Positions 13,003-23,965 of a DNA stretch of 64,000 nt are shown here, one piece after another; position 1 is the stretch's first letter, and each line of letters starts with the position of its first letter. The notes beneath the pieces are model-generated. The model did no database searches. It was not told the origin of the DNA and saw only the letters and a program-made list of their open reading frames with translations. This DNA comes from Cyclina sinensis (Eukaryota > Mollusca > Bivalvia > Venerida > Veneridae): NCBI GenBank assembly GCA_012932295.1, contig JAAONU010000011.1, forward strand, positions 16,142,136 through 16,206,135, written 5' to 3'. The position numbers were made by a program, and so were the translations under genes.

Positions 13003-14569
13003 GGTTTTAGACAAATTTCCTTAAGATTTCTTGGAAAGTTAAACCTTGCTTAAATGTGAATAGCGAAATCCGCTCCAGCTCATATGTGTCTCTAAAGCAG
13101 GCGTTTTTTTTTTTCAAAACGCAGTCTCTAAAATACGCCACTGGTTCTTTCTAATAAAACCAATAGCTGCTTAACATTCAGGAATTGTGAATATTATGGC
13201 TATGAATTTTTAAAGAGGAAAAAAATGAATAAGCTGTTGTTTTACACAGACATCTGAAACAAACTATAGATAAAACAAGATAAAACAAACAATTTTCAAA
13301 GTTTCTTCCTTTTCAGTAGCTGGAGAAGGAAGGTGGTCTGTACGATGAATTCTAGTTTCAAATATTAATTACAAGTAAATTCAAACCTAATTATTCATCT
13401 ACACTTTCTAATGGAGCATTACTACAACTGTCTTCTGTAATAGTCAATTGATTTTACATAGGCTTATATAGGCAAAATTTAAAAAAAACAACTTCTTGTC
13501 TGAAACCACAAAGCCTAGAACTTAGATATTTTTAATAGAGCATCAGCTAGAGGTCATCTACCAAGTTTGTTCAAATTATGCCCATTGAGTGACAATTATC
13601 TCTGCCCTGGGCGTCACTTGAATTCATATATATTTAGAAGAAACTTAAAAAAAGCTTTTGATGTTTGCTCAACAGCAGACCAAAGGCAAAGTATTCAGGT
13701 GAGCGATCTAGGGCTATCATGGCCCTCTTGTTTATGTTTGAATTCCAAAACTATGGGTTATGAATTAAATGACTGTAAACTACATTTCCACTAATGTCTC
13801 TGAAAAAAGCATTTACAGCAAGAGCACTTCTGATGAAGATGTTTCCTTGTGTACTCTCAGTTCCCATGATCCTCGCGATCACTAAACAACAAAGCTTCGT
13901 ACTGTATGCTGAATCTCGTATAACCAGTGTGAACTACACAAATACAAAAATTTTATCAACATTTATTATAATACCTTCGTTTTTATTTCACTGTAGATAA
14001 CAGATGAGTTTTCTTCTGTTTCTTTTTATTTTCAACCTGCCCTGATGATCCCTGCATAATAACAATGCAATGATGCAAAGGCCACACGCCATTTGCCACT
14101 ACAATTACCACTTACTTAAGTATCTGTACGTTTGCTTGTTACAGAGATTGTGATATTTTAACTACTTCATATTGTATTTTATGTACTATACTTCCCGCCT
14201 GGTTTTCACTCCTCAAACTAGTATCTGGTGATACCACACCATTAAACGCAAACAATATTTTCAACACACATAACGTATACAATGTTTCATCAACAATGTT
14301 AATGAAAACAAGCGTTTCTGATCAAGATTTTAAGAGACGTAAAATGTAAAATCATCTTCATTTTCCAATGGATCAGTACTAGTATTTATATAACTAACCG
14401 CTTGACAAAATACAGCAACTTTAGCCCGTAAAATAAAGTATAATCAATCCCATTCCTAAAAGTTCAACAGCAAATGCAAGAGATACTGAGGTATTGCTAT
14501 TATATTGGTTGTCTATATGATATACTGCTCTTTGTTGAATGGTAACTTTACCAATGTGGTTGAGCTGAA
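13003..14569. other. Intergenic, repeat-bearing
   Basis: This includes the 5' flank of GPCR gene B and one repeat copy (13430-13735). No further gene was recognised. A stretch near 14090-14470 is AT-rich and featureless by eye. Confidence 0.45.
13430..13735 (-). repeat. Reverse-oriented copy of the 24.2-25.3 kb repeat family, with a distinct end
   Basis: From about 13440 to 13620 the sequence is the reverse complement of the unit seen at 24300-24480. Shared pieces are caattgattttacatagg, cttatataggc, gtctgaaaccacaaagcct, gagcatcagctagaggtc and accaagtttgttcaaatta. It ends with tattcaggtgagcgatctag followed by a short hairpin, agggctatcatggccct (about 13711-13727). The end motif TCAGGTGAGC (13695-13704) also marks other repeats in this window. 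Confidence 0.7.
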
Positions 14570-16330
14570 GAATGTTTTATTAGAAGGATACAATGGTTTT
14601 CGTAAGGGCCGTAGCACAACTGACCATCAGACATCTTAACCGATGACACGACGCAAACTGTCAACATTTTTGCCTTCATTGACTTAAAAAAGCGTACGGT
14701 TTAATTCATAGAGACATTTTCCAGCAAAAATAACATGATGTAATAAATAATAAGCTATTTAATGCTATTTCTAAACAGGTTAAAACATGACTGAAATAGG
14801 GATGTGCAATATCCCCCATGTTATCTAATCTGTGTATTAACGATTTGGCTGTAGAATTGATGATGTAGGTTAATGTATTGACATGGTGTAAATTGTGCCA
14901 TATTGTTATTTGCTGATGACATTGTTTTAATATCTGACAGTGTATAGAATTCGAATGCTTATTGATTGAACTTGACTCTTGGTGTAATGACAGCCATATG
15001 CATATAGATGCCATTAAATCTAATATTGTTCATTTCAGAAATCCTTTTGTTGATAGATGTGATTTTAATTTTAGACGTGGAATATCGCTCTTAATATATG
15101 TATCTTGGTCTGGTTTTATCTGACAGTTGGACTATACCGTGACAGCAAAATCTGTTACCCAGTCAGCCAGTAGAGCATTGAGATAACATATTGCGAAAGC
15201 AAAGAGTCGATGGTTTTTCCTATCAAGCATATATAAAGTTGTTTGAATCTACAATTGCTTCAATAATAACATATGGAGCTAGTATTTCGGCTAATGAGGA
15301 ATTCAGTTGCTTAAATGCCGTTCAACATAGAGCCGTACGATAGTTTCTGAATGTTGGTAAGTACACACCAAATGCTGCCGTTAATAGGGATATTGGCTGG
15401 AGCCCTGCGATATGCAAGACTGAAAAATGTGTTGTCAACTAAGGGTCTAGACTGCTGATATGCCTGATGAAAGGTTGATTAGAAAAGTGTTTCTGTGGGT
15501 GCATAATGCCAGAGATAGAAATTGGAAGAATTGGAATTACAAAGTTGAGGAACTGTTTAGAAAGAATGATATTATAGAATATTGTGATAAAGGTCACAAT
15601 TCAAGTAAATATAAATATACAAGTAATGTTATTTGACAGTCTGTGTTACCAAAGTTACATGAACAGAATGTAGCTACATGGAGATCTGAAGAATGCACGC
15701 AAAGGCAACGGAAGAAAAACATTTAGATTTTATAGACGTTTTAAAGAAACGTTTGAAACTGAACCATATTCTATAGTAATGAATAGAGCACGTGGGGTGT
15801 AACTGCTATGATTAGGAGCAGCACAGCCTATTTAATTTTTGTTTGGGCTATAACTCGAAAAGTATTTGAGGTATCAAAATTAAACTTCAAAGGTGAATAC
15901 ATGGCATTAAAGGAGACATGTAGTACATAGAACTGATACTCTTCACTTTTGAACTTTTAGGAATGTTGAAATTGGTCGATACAACAATGGACCATTTGAT
16001 CAAAAACATTTTGTCTATTGCAAGAGGATTGGCATTTAAAATAATTATTGTCGAGGATGAAAAACATGTTTACTTGAATGTCCTCTGTACACGAAACTAA
16101 GACACCCACTTATTAGTAAAGCAGAAAACATATAATGACTTTGAAAATATGACATATATAGATGACTGAAAGATCTTGTTACATGAGGAAGCAATCGTAC
16201 CTTTTACTGCCAAGACCTGCTTTCAAATTCTTTATAAAAGAAGTAATTCTGTTTCACATACAAGTAGTTATTTGTACAAATATGGTTTTGATATATTTGT
16301 TTTAGCTGTAATATATATGTTTTAGTTTGG
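14570..16330 (+). mobile_element. Decayed LINE fragment (reverse transcriptase remnant)
   Basis: Only broken coding pieces remain, in shifting frames. They are GYNGFRKGRST near 14610, FIDLKKA near 14680, LSNLCINDL near 14825, FADDIVLISD near 14907-14938 (the RT active-site block), NAAVNRDIGWSPA near 15370-15410, and a C-terminal VEDEKHVYLN near 16050. Their order matches an RT domain followed by a C-terminal knuckle domain. Many stops and frameshifts make it non-functional. It resembles, but is not a close copy of, the two other LINEs in the window. The ends are approximate. Confidence 0.7.
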
Positions 16331-16639
16331 TGTAGATAATCATTGATAATATCAGGTTTCTTCTAAAATGATCAGAGGTGATTTATGATACTTAAAAAAA
16401 AATCTTATAAAGCGCATTAGTGCCATGGGTTTAAATTTTTTTCAGATTTATAAAAAGTTAGTTTATTTTATTGCAGATTAGCAATGGTAACCTATATTTT
16501 ACAGTGTAGATAATTTGATAATTACATGTAATGATATGGATAGTCCCTGATAATTCTATTTTAGAATGGTTGCATACACGTATCTTATCTCTATAACAAG
16601 TTATCAATGTATTGTATAGTGATTTGTTATTTGCATGTA

Positions 16640-17700
16640 TTTGTGAAGACTTTAATAAACTAGAATTCCCATGGGAAGCATGTCGAGCCCGCCAATGGAA
16701 AGCCGCCTATAGCGATGGGACAGTGAAATGGAAACTGTGGGAAGATGATGATGGAAGGACAAGGCAGGCCTATATGACGTCTCTTTCAGGGAGCATAACA
16801 AATGTATCACGTTATTTTCAAATTCTTCCATTCATGGAGAAGTAATGGCCCAAACAAGGTCAATCATCAACGTTTTAGACATTTGAGCTGTCCCTATGAG
16901 CTTGACCTCTGAGCTAGGAATCTGGGTCTTGCACGAAACACACCATTTCATCAAGGTGGACAAATGTGCCAAGGTATTTGAAAACCCCTCCATGCACGGA
17001 GAAGTTATGACCCGGACAAGGTCTATCATCAAAGTTTTGGACCTTTTACCTGACAATGTGACCTTGACCCTTTGAGCCGGGAACCTGGCCCTGACAAGGC
17101 AATCATTACCTTTTTTAGTTATGAAGTTCTTCCTCACACTAGACAGAATGACAAAAAGACATAATGATGGAAGGACAAGGCAGGCCTATATGATGTCTCT
17201 TTCAGGGAGCATAACAAATGTATCACGGTATTTTCAAATTCTTCCATGCATCGAAAAGTAATGGCCCAGACAAGGTCTATCAACAACGTTTTGGACCTTT
17301 GAACTGTCACTGTGACCTTGACCTCTGAGCTAGGAATCTGGGTCTTGCACGCGACACACCATCTCATCAAGGTGAACAAATGTGCCAAGGTATTTTTAAA
17401 TCCTTCCATGCAGGGAAAAGTTATGGCCCGGACAAGGTCTATCACCAAAATTTTGGACCTTTGACCTGGCACTGTGACCTTGAACTTTGAGCTGGGAACT
17501 TGGGTCATGCACGTGACACACCTTCTAATCGAGGAGAACAAATGTGCCAAGGTATTTCAAAATCCTTCCATGCACAGAGGAGTTATGGCCCGGACAAGAC
17601 ATTCTGGACGGACAGACGCGCGCACGTACATACACCGAACTGCGGTACCATATGTGACGACTATGTCGAGCTATCCGCAAGGGGGCTCGACAATAAACAA
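16640..17700 (+). repeat. Dispersed repeat with internal tandem units and a terminal hairpin (pearl/Helitron-like architecture)
   Basis: It contains repeated phrases such as aaggtatttnaaancc, ccatgca, agttatggcccggacaagg, tctatcancaa, ttttggacctttgacctg and gtgaccttgacc. A larger duplication of about 85 bp begins at about 16751 and again at about 17167 (offset 416 bp). The right end has 'ggacggacagacgcgcgcac' and then the inverted pair GTCGAGC (17665-17671) / GCTCGAC (17685-17691). A tandem core plus a hairpin near one end is the layout described for bivalve pearl elements and Helentron-derived non-autonomous elements; that assignment is inference. Confidence 0.65.
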
Positions 17701-19950
17701 AAATACAAAAATATGTATAACAACAGAGAAACCTCTACCATCTTCGATAACAAACTGCTGTAAGAAAATTCAAACCATTACATTGTTTTGACATAAATGT
17801 AACTGTGTCACTGAGAATAATTGAAAATAATACCGGTGGAGATTGCAGACAGAAATGTCAGCAAATGATTTACCTAGAAGCGTTTTCAAAGATGTAGACT
17901 ATAATTGCCTTTTTTAAAACAGAGAAACAGCGGTGTTATGACAAGCTCGCTATAATCAGTCAACATAAATTTTCTAAAAACGTCTGAACTACCGATTAAA
18001 TCGTAAACAAAATGCTTTATTTCCTTGAAACTTCATTTCCTTCGAAAAGAGATGAAGTCGTTCAAGGTATTCTTCCAGAAAATTAAAAAAAAGAGAACAG
18101 AATTGGCTTACTTTTAAGTGGTTACCAGTTACGACTAGATTGATAGATATCTCTCTGTCTCTCTCTCTCTCTCTTGAATTTTGGTAGGTAGATGACTTCA
18201 TGTTTGTACTAATGTTGTTTATAATTTATTCTATACGAATATACTGAAAAGGCTAGGAACCCATAGAGAGATTATAAATGGTTGAGTATGTACGAGTGGA
18301 ATACAGTTCAAAGCGAACAAACGGAACAAACGGACCTTAGTTCTTATATCGCATTAATTTGCAGCAAAATGAATAATGGTAGTCATCACTTGATAGAGAA
18401 TGGATGAAATTGTACAGAACAACAACGTTTTTAGAGTTATGGAAACATGCAAATCCTTTATTAAAAATTATTGAAAGTCATTGAGGGCGACTTGCGTGTA
18501 AATATATATCTATCCTTTGCATATGCCTTAGTAAATGCACAAACTCCTATAGCCATATCTTAAACGTATTTTTAATTTTCCAACAATTATACGCTATTTT
18601 GTGACAACCCTCGTAAATGTGTGTCTGAGGTGGACGACAGTCATCCATGGTGTTTGAACTGAAATCCACAATAAGTAATGGTCCTGTGACGAAAAACGAC
18701 ATGACACGCATTTATTGACTTTCCATCGTAACTTTTGACCAATCAAATTTGTGGCGTAAACGTTGTAATGATCCCGAACGAGTAATTTCAATTATTTCAT
18801 TGGTCAAAAAATATAAAACTGTACATAAAAATATTACGCTAAAATTATAGGTCACTTTTAAAAAGGTTTGCGACTTGAAGGGCTATTCGAATAGCAAATG
18901 TGTGGGTAATTCCTATGAATGATGGAACTTAAAGGTATTGGCAAAACTTCAGTTGTTCGGCTTGAGGAGCAGTGGTCGAGTGGTTAGAGCGCCGGACTCC
19001 CGATCAGGAGGCTGCTGATTCGAATCCCACCACGGCGGAGTCTCCAGTGATAATCCACATTCCTCACTTCCGGCGCGAGTAGTGGTCTGGACCCAGGAAG
19101 CAGTTATCGAGATGGATTAATATACTCTTCCAGGTGATTCCAGAGATTGTCCAGTTTGCACAACTGCAACAAAGCTTCTATTACATCACAAAATTCTGAA
19201 AGACTCGGAGTCACGTTAATATGTATTGTCACACTGGTTGGTTGTTGGTGATATTTAAGTTTTGCAAAATTTGTACATTGCCACTTAATCTGATTAATCT
19301 TATAATCGATCAGAGAAGGTAAAAAGTATGTAACTTTTGATGAATCTTAACATATTTATATACGATATGCACAACTTTACTTAGCACAATCTACCAAGTT
19401 TCATAAAAATGTCCACTGGGTTATGAAAGAAGTACGGACACAAATCGTAAATGCACTGTCCCTATGGCTATGAAAAACACATTTCAATATGGAGGAGTGA
19501 GAGCGTAAAGGTTCATTTATTATGGAGTCTCTTTTAAAGTAGTCTATATACCAAAATACAAATAAAGTGAAGATATTCACATTCAGAAAGCATAGAAGGC
19601 AGTCACCTGTCAATGTTAGGGTTGCGAAATCATTTAGTGTTCTCAGATTACTTACTCATACTGGACTTAATTCCAAGCTGAAGTAATTTACCAACAACTC
19701 AAAACGACCAAAGCCATTGGCCTTGTATATTTAACTGAGCAGTGGTCTTTTAACACGTCAGATGGTACACATACCGGAACAGTCTACTGCAGGTTCAAAA
19801 CACATGACTACTTACAGCAGACAGCAACACTGGTTTTGACGCTAACAAATCAACTCTATGTAGCTAAATCCTACGGCAAATATCATCCTTCATTGACTTA
19901 CAATAGGAGCATCTATTAATGTAATGCACCTATAAAATATTCTCAACATC
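17701..19950. other. Intergenic with one SINE and a CT microsatellite
   Basis: A (CT)n tract lies at about 18149-18174, and the SINE is at 18963-19125. No coding exon was recognised. Confidence 0.5.
18963..19125 (+). mobile_element. tRNA-derived SINE, copy 2
   Basis: The tRNA-like head has a box A-like GTGGTCGAGTGGTTAGAGCG and a box B-like GATTCGAATCC, followed by a body shared with the copy at 5622 (ccagtga, attcctcacttccgg, gtagtggt). The copies differ at scattered sites, as expected for old insertions of one family. It is not a tRNA gene, because the arm pairing is imperfect and the body is conserved between copies. Confidence 0.8.
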
Positions 19951-22900
19951 CTTTCAATACAAGAACAATATACACCATTTATAAGTTCTACAGTTTTTAT
20001 TTGACATTTTTGTCACATAACTAATTACACATATCCCAGGTTTGAACACATTCTGACACAGACATTGGCAAGTTTCTAGTACAGTTTGAATTGTATATAA
20101 TTACAAATATTTTCTATTTCTTACAAAAACTGCAAACCAAACTTTGATAATTCCTGCTCAAAACTTTTTAATAAAGTACGTAAGGTCTTGTTCTGTTATT
20201 AAGTACGTTCCACAACATATGACTGAAATTGAAGCCTACAGTAACAGAAACAAACTAAAGTATAAATCATTTAAATTTCTTGATAAAAAAAATCAAATTT
20301 AAAGTTCTACACTGTCAATGGACACAGCAGTTTGACACGTTGCTTAGACATGAGCAGGGTCTTTCAAAATTCTATATGAAAGACCCCGACATGAACAAAC
20401 ATGACACCACATGAATCATTTTCATAGTATTTTTCAACCAGTCCAAACAAAATGATTTAGTCTTTAAAATAAAATTAGCAACCACTGAAAGTAAAAGGTT
20501 AACTCTCCTAGTAATGTATAACTTACAAAAACTTGTTCTAACTTAGACCAAACAAACTGACTATTTTGTATCTGAACCCATACAAAACTACTAATGCTAA
20601 CATAAAATAGAAAGTGTGTACAATGTTTAATTTCAGAACAAATAAGTGGACAGTTCATCTTATAATTAGACTAATTATCTTTGTTAAAAACTTCCCTTTC
20701 TTTATGAGATTGCCAACAGGTCAGTAAAAGGTCATAACTGAAAGACCTTCACTGAGCAGCTACAGGTTTCAGTAAGTCCTGGATCATACCCATTCCACAA
20801 ACTGACTGCTAGAATATTGGTCTTTTATACTAACTTTTACATAAGACTGTCATCATTGTTGTGTATTTGTTATAAAACATGTAATGTTTTCATGCAATAA
20901 AATATTTGTAGTTGTAGCTGTGGTAGTTACAAGACTGTGCAGAGAATCAACTAGTGATTTTAGTTGCTAGTGTTAGACAACACACAATCTACATGACTGA
21001 AAACAGAGACAGTTAGTTTATCCTACATATGTATACACTGGGTAATTTTATTACCCTTTTTTTAATTAGTGAAGATAATAAGTAAGATTATATTAAGGTT
21101 CGACCTAGTACTAATGACTTGCAAAATAATTAAAAGTTAATTAAAGGTAAGTATCAAAAGGTTTAACCTTGTGTTTTTGATTTCTACAATAAATAAGAAC
21201 ATAATGTTAGTTATAATGTTAAAGTTTAAAAAAAAATAAAAACTACTTTCTTGGAAAGATTAATGTACAGTTAATAACTTAAATCAAAAATGTATTTAAT
21301 GATACCAATTAACACACTTAAAAACGTTAAATATCATAAAAAAACTGATATTGTATAAATGAACAAAAACTGTGTAAAACAGACAAAATACTTAAGGAAA
21401 AATACCCCAAAATGGTAAAAGTTTGAAAATGTATTTATGCTTTATTAAACTACAATTATTAAAGGCAGTTTTATAAAAAAAAAAATGTTCCCCTTTAAAG
21501 AAATTTCATTCTAGTTTTAATAATGTAAAAAAACACTTCAATTTACACATCTTCATTAAATGAGACAATGCTTCAGTAACTGTGCAAGACAAACATACTT
21601 CTCTTAACATTCACACAACAACAATTCTATTTACATATCTATCATGTAAAACGCTCCCACTCATATATATGAGTTCGAAGACATCTTCATGAAGATCTTG
21701 GTACTTTAAGTGCTTGATTGGTTTATATAAAACAACTAAATCTCCTTGGTGTAAAACCACTAAATTTGATGCAATGGTCTAGATATTGTTTATATACAAA
21801 ATGAAAAACTTTGATAATGATGTATAAAAATACTGCATGTACAATGTATACAGATGCCAAGTCCATCATAACATATACCACACTTACGGTGATACAACAA
21901 ATACATTAACACTATCAATAATAGAATATCTTGCTGCTGCTGAGAACTCTGAAAAACAGAATTTTGACATCTGGCAATTCAAAGGGAACTAACAATCATT
22001 TCTATAGTAATGGTATATTATGAACCAAAACCTTGGATATTAAAGAAATAAACAGAGAAGCAGTATGTTGGCCAACAGCTTGACTGCTGATATATATTGA
22101 ATGAGTTTCACACCAAGGAGGGAAAAAAAACAATGATATGAACACACATGCATGCAAACACAGTAATACAAAAAAAGAGAAATGTTTAATTATAAACATG
22201 CTGTTTCAACAGTCTCAAGAAATCACTTCAGATGAAAAGGACCCATATTTACAGGTAAGCCATCATTAAGAAATAAAAAAGCTACAAAATGAAGATATGG
22301 TTCATTTCTTAATATAAATATTACTTGTATGCAATTTATTGCAGAGACAGACCAAACTGTAAAAGCATAAAACAACAAGATAATGTACATGTAAATGTGT
22401 CCTTTGTTTAATAGGGTAAAATAAATTAAACAAGAAAAAATTATCAAACACCAGCAAAAGAAACCAGTCCTTTTTTTTCTTCCAAAGATATTATGTAAGT
22501 TATAAGTAAAACAAAGAACTGTTGTTATAAAAGGTAACACAAATATTAAACATTCAAGCTTTCTATTAGATCAAATGTTACAACCTTAAATAAATAAACG
22601 TAACCCTTAACAATGGTTAAACATGTGTGGACCAGACAAAATGTTGTTATAACATGTAAAGACCAGATAATAACATTACTCTAACATATGAAGACCAGAT
22701 AATAATAAACAGTTATAACAGGTGAAAACCAGATAACATTGTTATAACATGTGAATGCCAAATAACATGTGAAGAAAGACAATAACATTGTTATGACATG
22801 TTAAGTCCAGACAATTACATTTTTAAAGCATGTTAAGACTCATAAGACAATGACAGAACTGGGACTATTTTTCATACCTCAGACAGGCAAGAAAGCAAAA

Positions 22901-23879
22901 CTGTTAAATTAAATGCATAAATACGACTCATGAAAAACATAGGCAGAATGTCTGTTAACTGGCAGAAGGGGAATAACTCACTAATAAAAAGAACTGAATT
23001 CTGTGGCCATTACATTATTTAACCAGAGCAAGTCAGGCAAAATAAAACTACTAGGTTTTAATGTTTTGTGTGTCTGTTTAAAGGGGTTTAATTCTTGATC
23101 CACCATCACTGTCAGAAGGTCAAGGACTTGAAAAATTCATTACAACAGACATTAAAAAGTATATCTGATCAGTTAGAGCTGATTTAGTTATGATTTATTT
23201 GGGTAAAAAGGTGTTTATTATTCCCTGATATTCTGGATAAAGTTAATGAATGGCTCTATAAACAAGCATGAAGAACTCAGTAATACATGTTCCTTTACAA
23301 TGACAATATCAAAATTCTAGTAACACAGACTGACAGAACGAAAATTTAGCTTTGATCATTTTAAGTACTTCAATATTTAGGTATGACAGCTATGGTAAAA
23401 GATATATGTATTTTCTTTGTATGCTAAGTTAACTAACTTTCAGGAGCCGAGCATTTTAATATGAAATATGAAAATTTATAAACTGCATCAGTGTCTTATG
23501 TAGATTAAGGTTTAAAAAGACCATATGTTATCTGGTAAATAAACTAGATAGCAAAAATGTAACTCAGAAGTTTTGTCAAAACACTTTGATGAAGAGATCA
23601 TAATAAGTTCCATCGTTTCTTATCGACATACATGAACAGGTTTCAAACAACACTCATACATAAATAACATATGATGGTTTTAAATGAAGTGAACAATGTC
23701 TTGCGTAGTAATGGATATCAAAAAGTTCTTCCATGAAAATTCTGTGTAAACTGGTTATTTCTACAAAACACTTTTACCTGATCGACAGTGCATTTCTTAC
23801 ACAAAGCATTACTTTTCGATATACATAGGGTAAACATTACATCAAAATGCAAATGGATAATATCACTCTGTTTACCACA
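19951..23879. other. AT-rich region without a gene, downstream of ENOPH1
   Basis: There are no recognisable exons on either strand. Part may be a long 3' UTR of ENOPH1, whose stop is at 23966. Local features are a perfect 10-bp hairpin (20357-20386), a degenerate minisatellite (22610-22860) and many short A/T runs. Confidence 0.45.
22610..22860. repeat. Degenerate tandem repeat (about 35-40 bp units)
   Basis: Repeated phrases are 'ttataacatgtgaa', 'gaccagataataaca' and 'acattgttataacatg', with indels between copies. About six diverged units are visible by eye. Confidence 0.55.
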
Positions 23880-23885
23880 TTTATT
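23880..23885 (-). terminator. Candidate polyadenylation signal for ENOPH1
   Basis: TTTATT on the plus strand is AATAAA on the minus strand. It lies about 80 nt past the ENOPH1 stop codon and is the first such hexamer I found. A longer 3' UTR is possible. Confidence 0.4.
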
Positions 23886-23965
23886 GTTTCAGAAAGTTTT
23901 CTGCACACTATAAAGATGCCATTTCCCCGACCCCCCCCCCAAATAATTTCTGTCGCCATTTGTTC

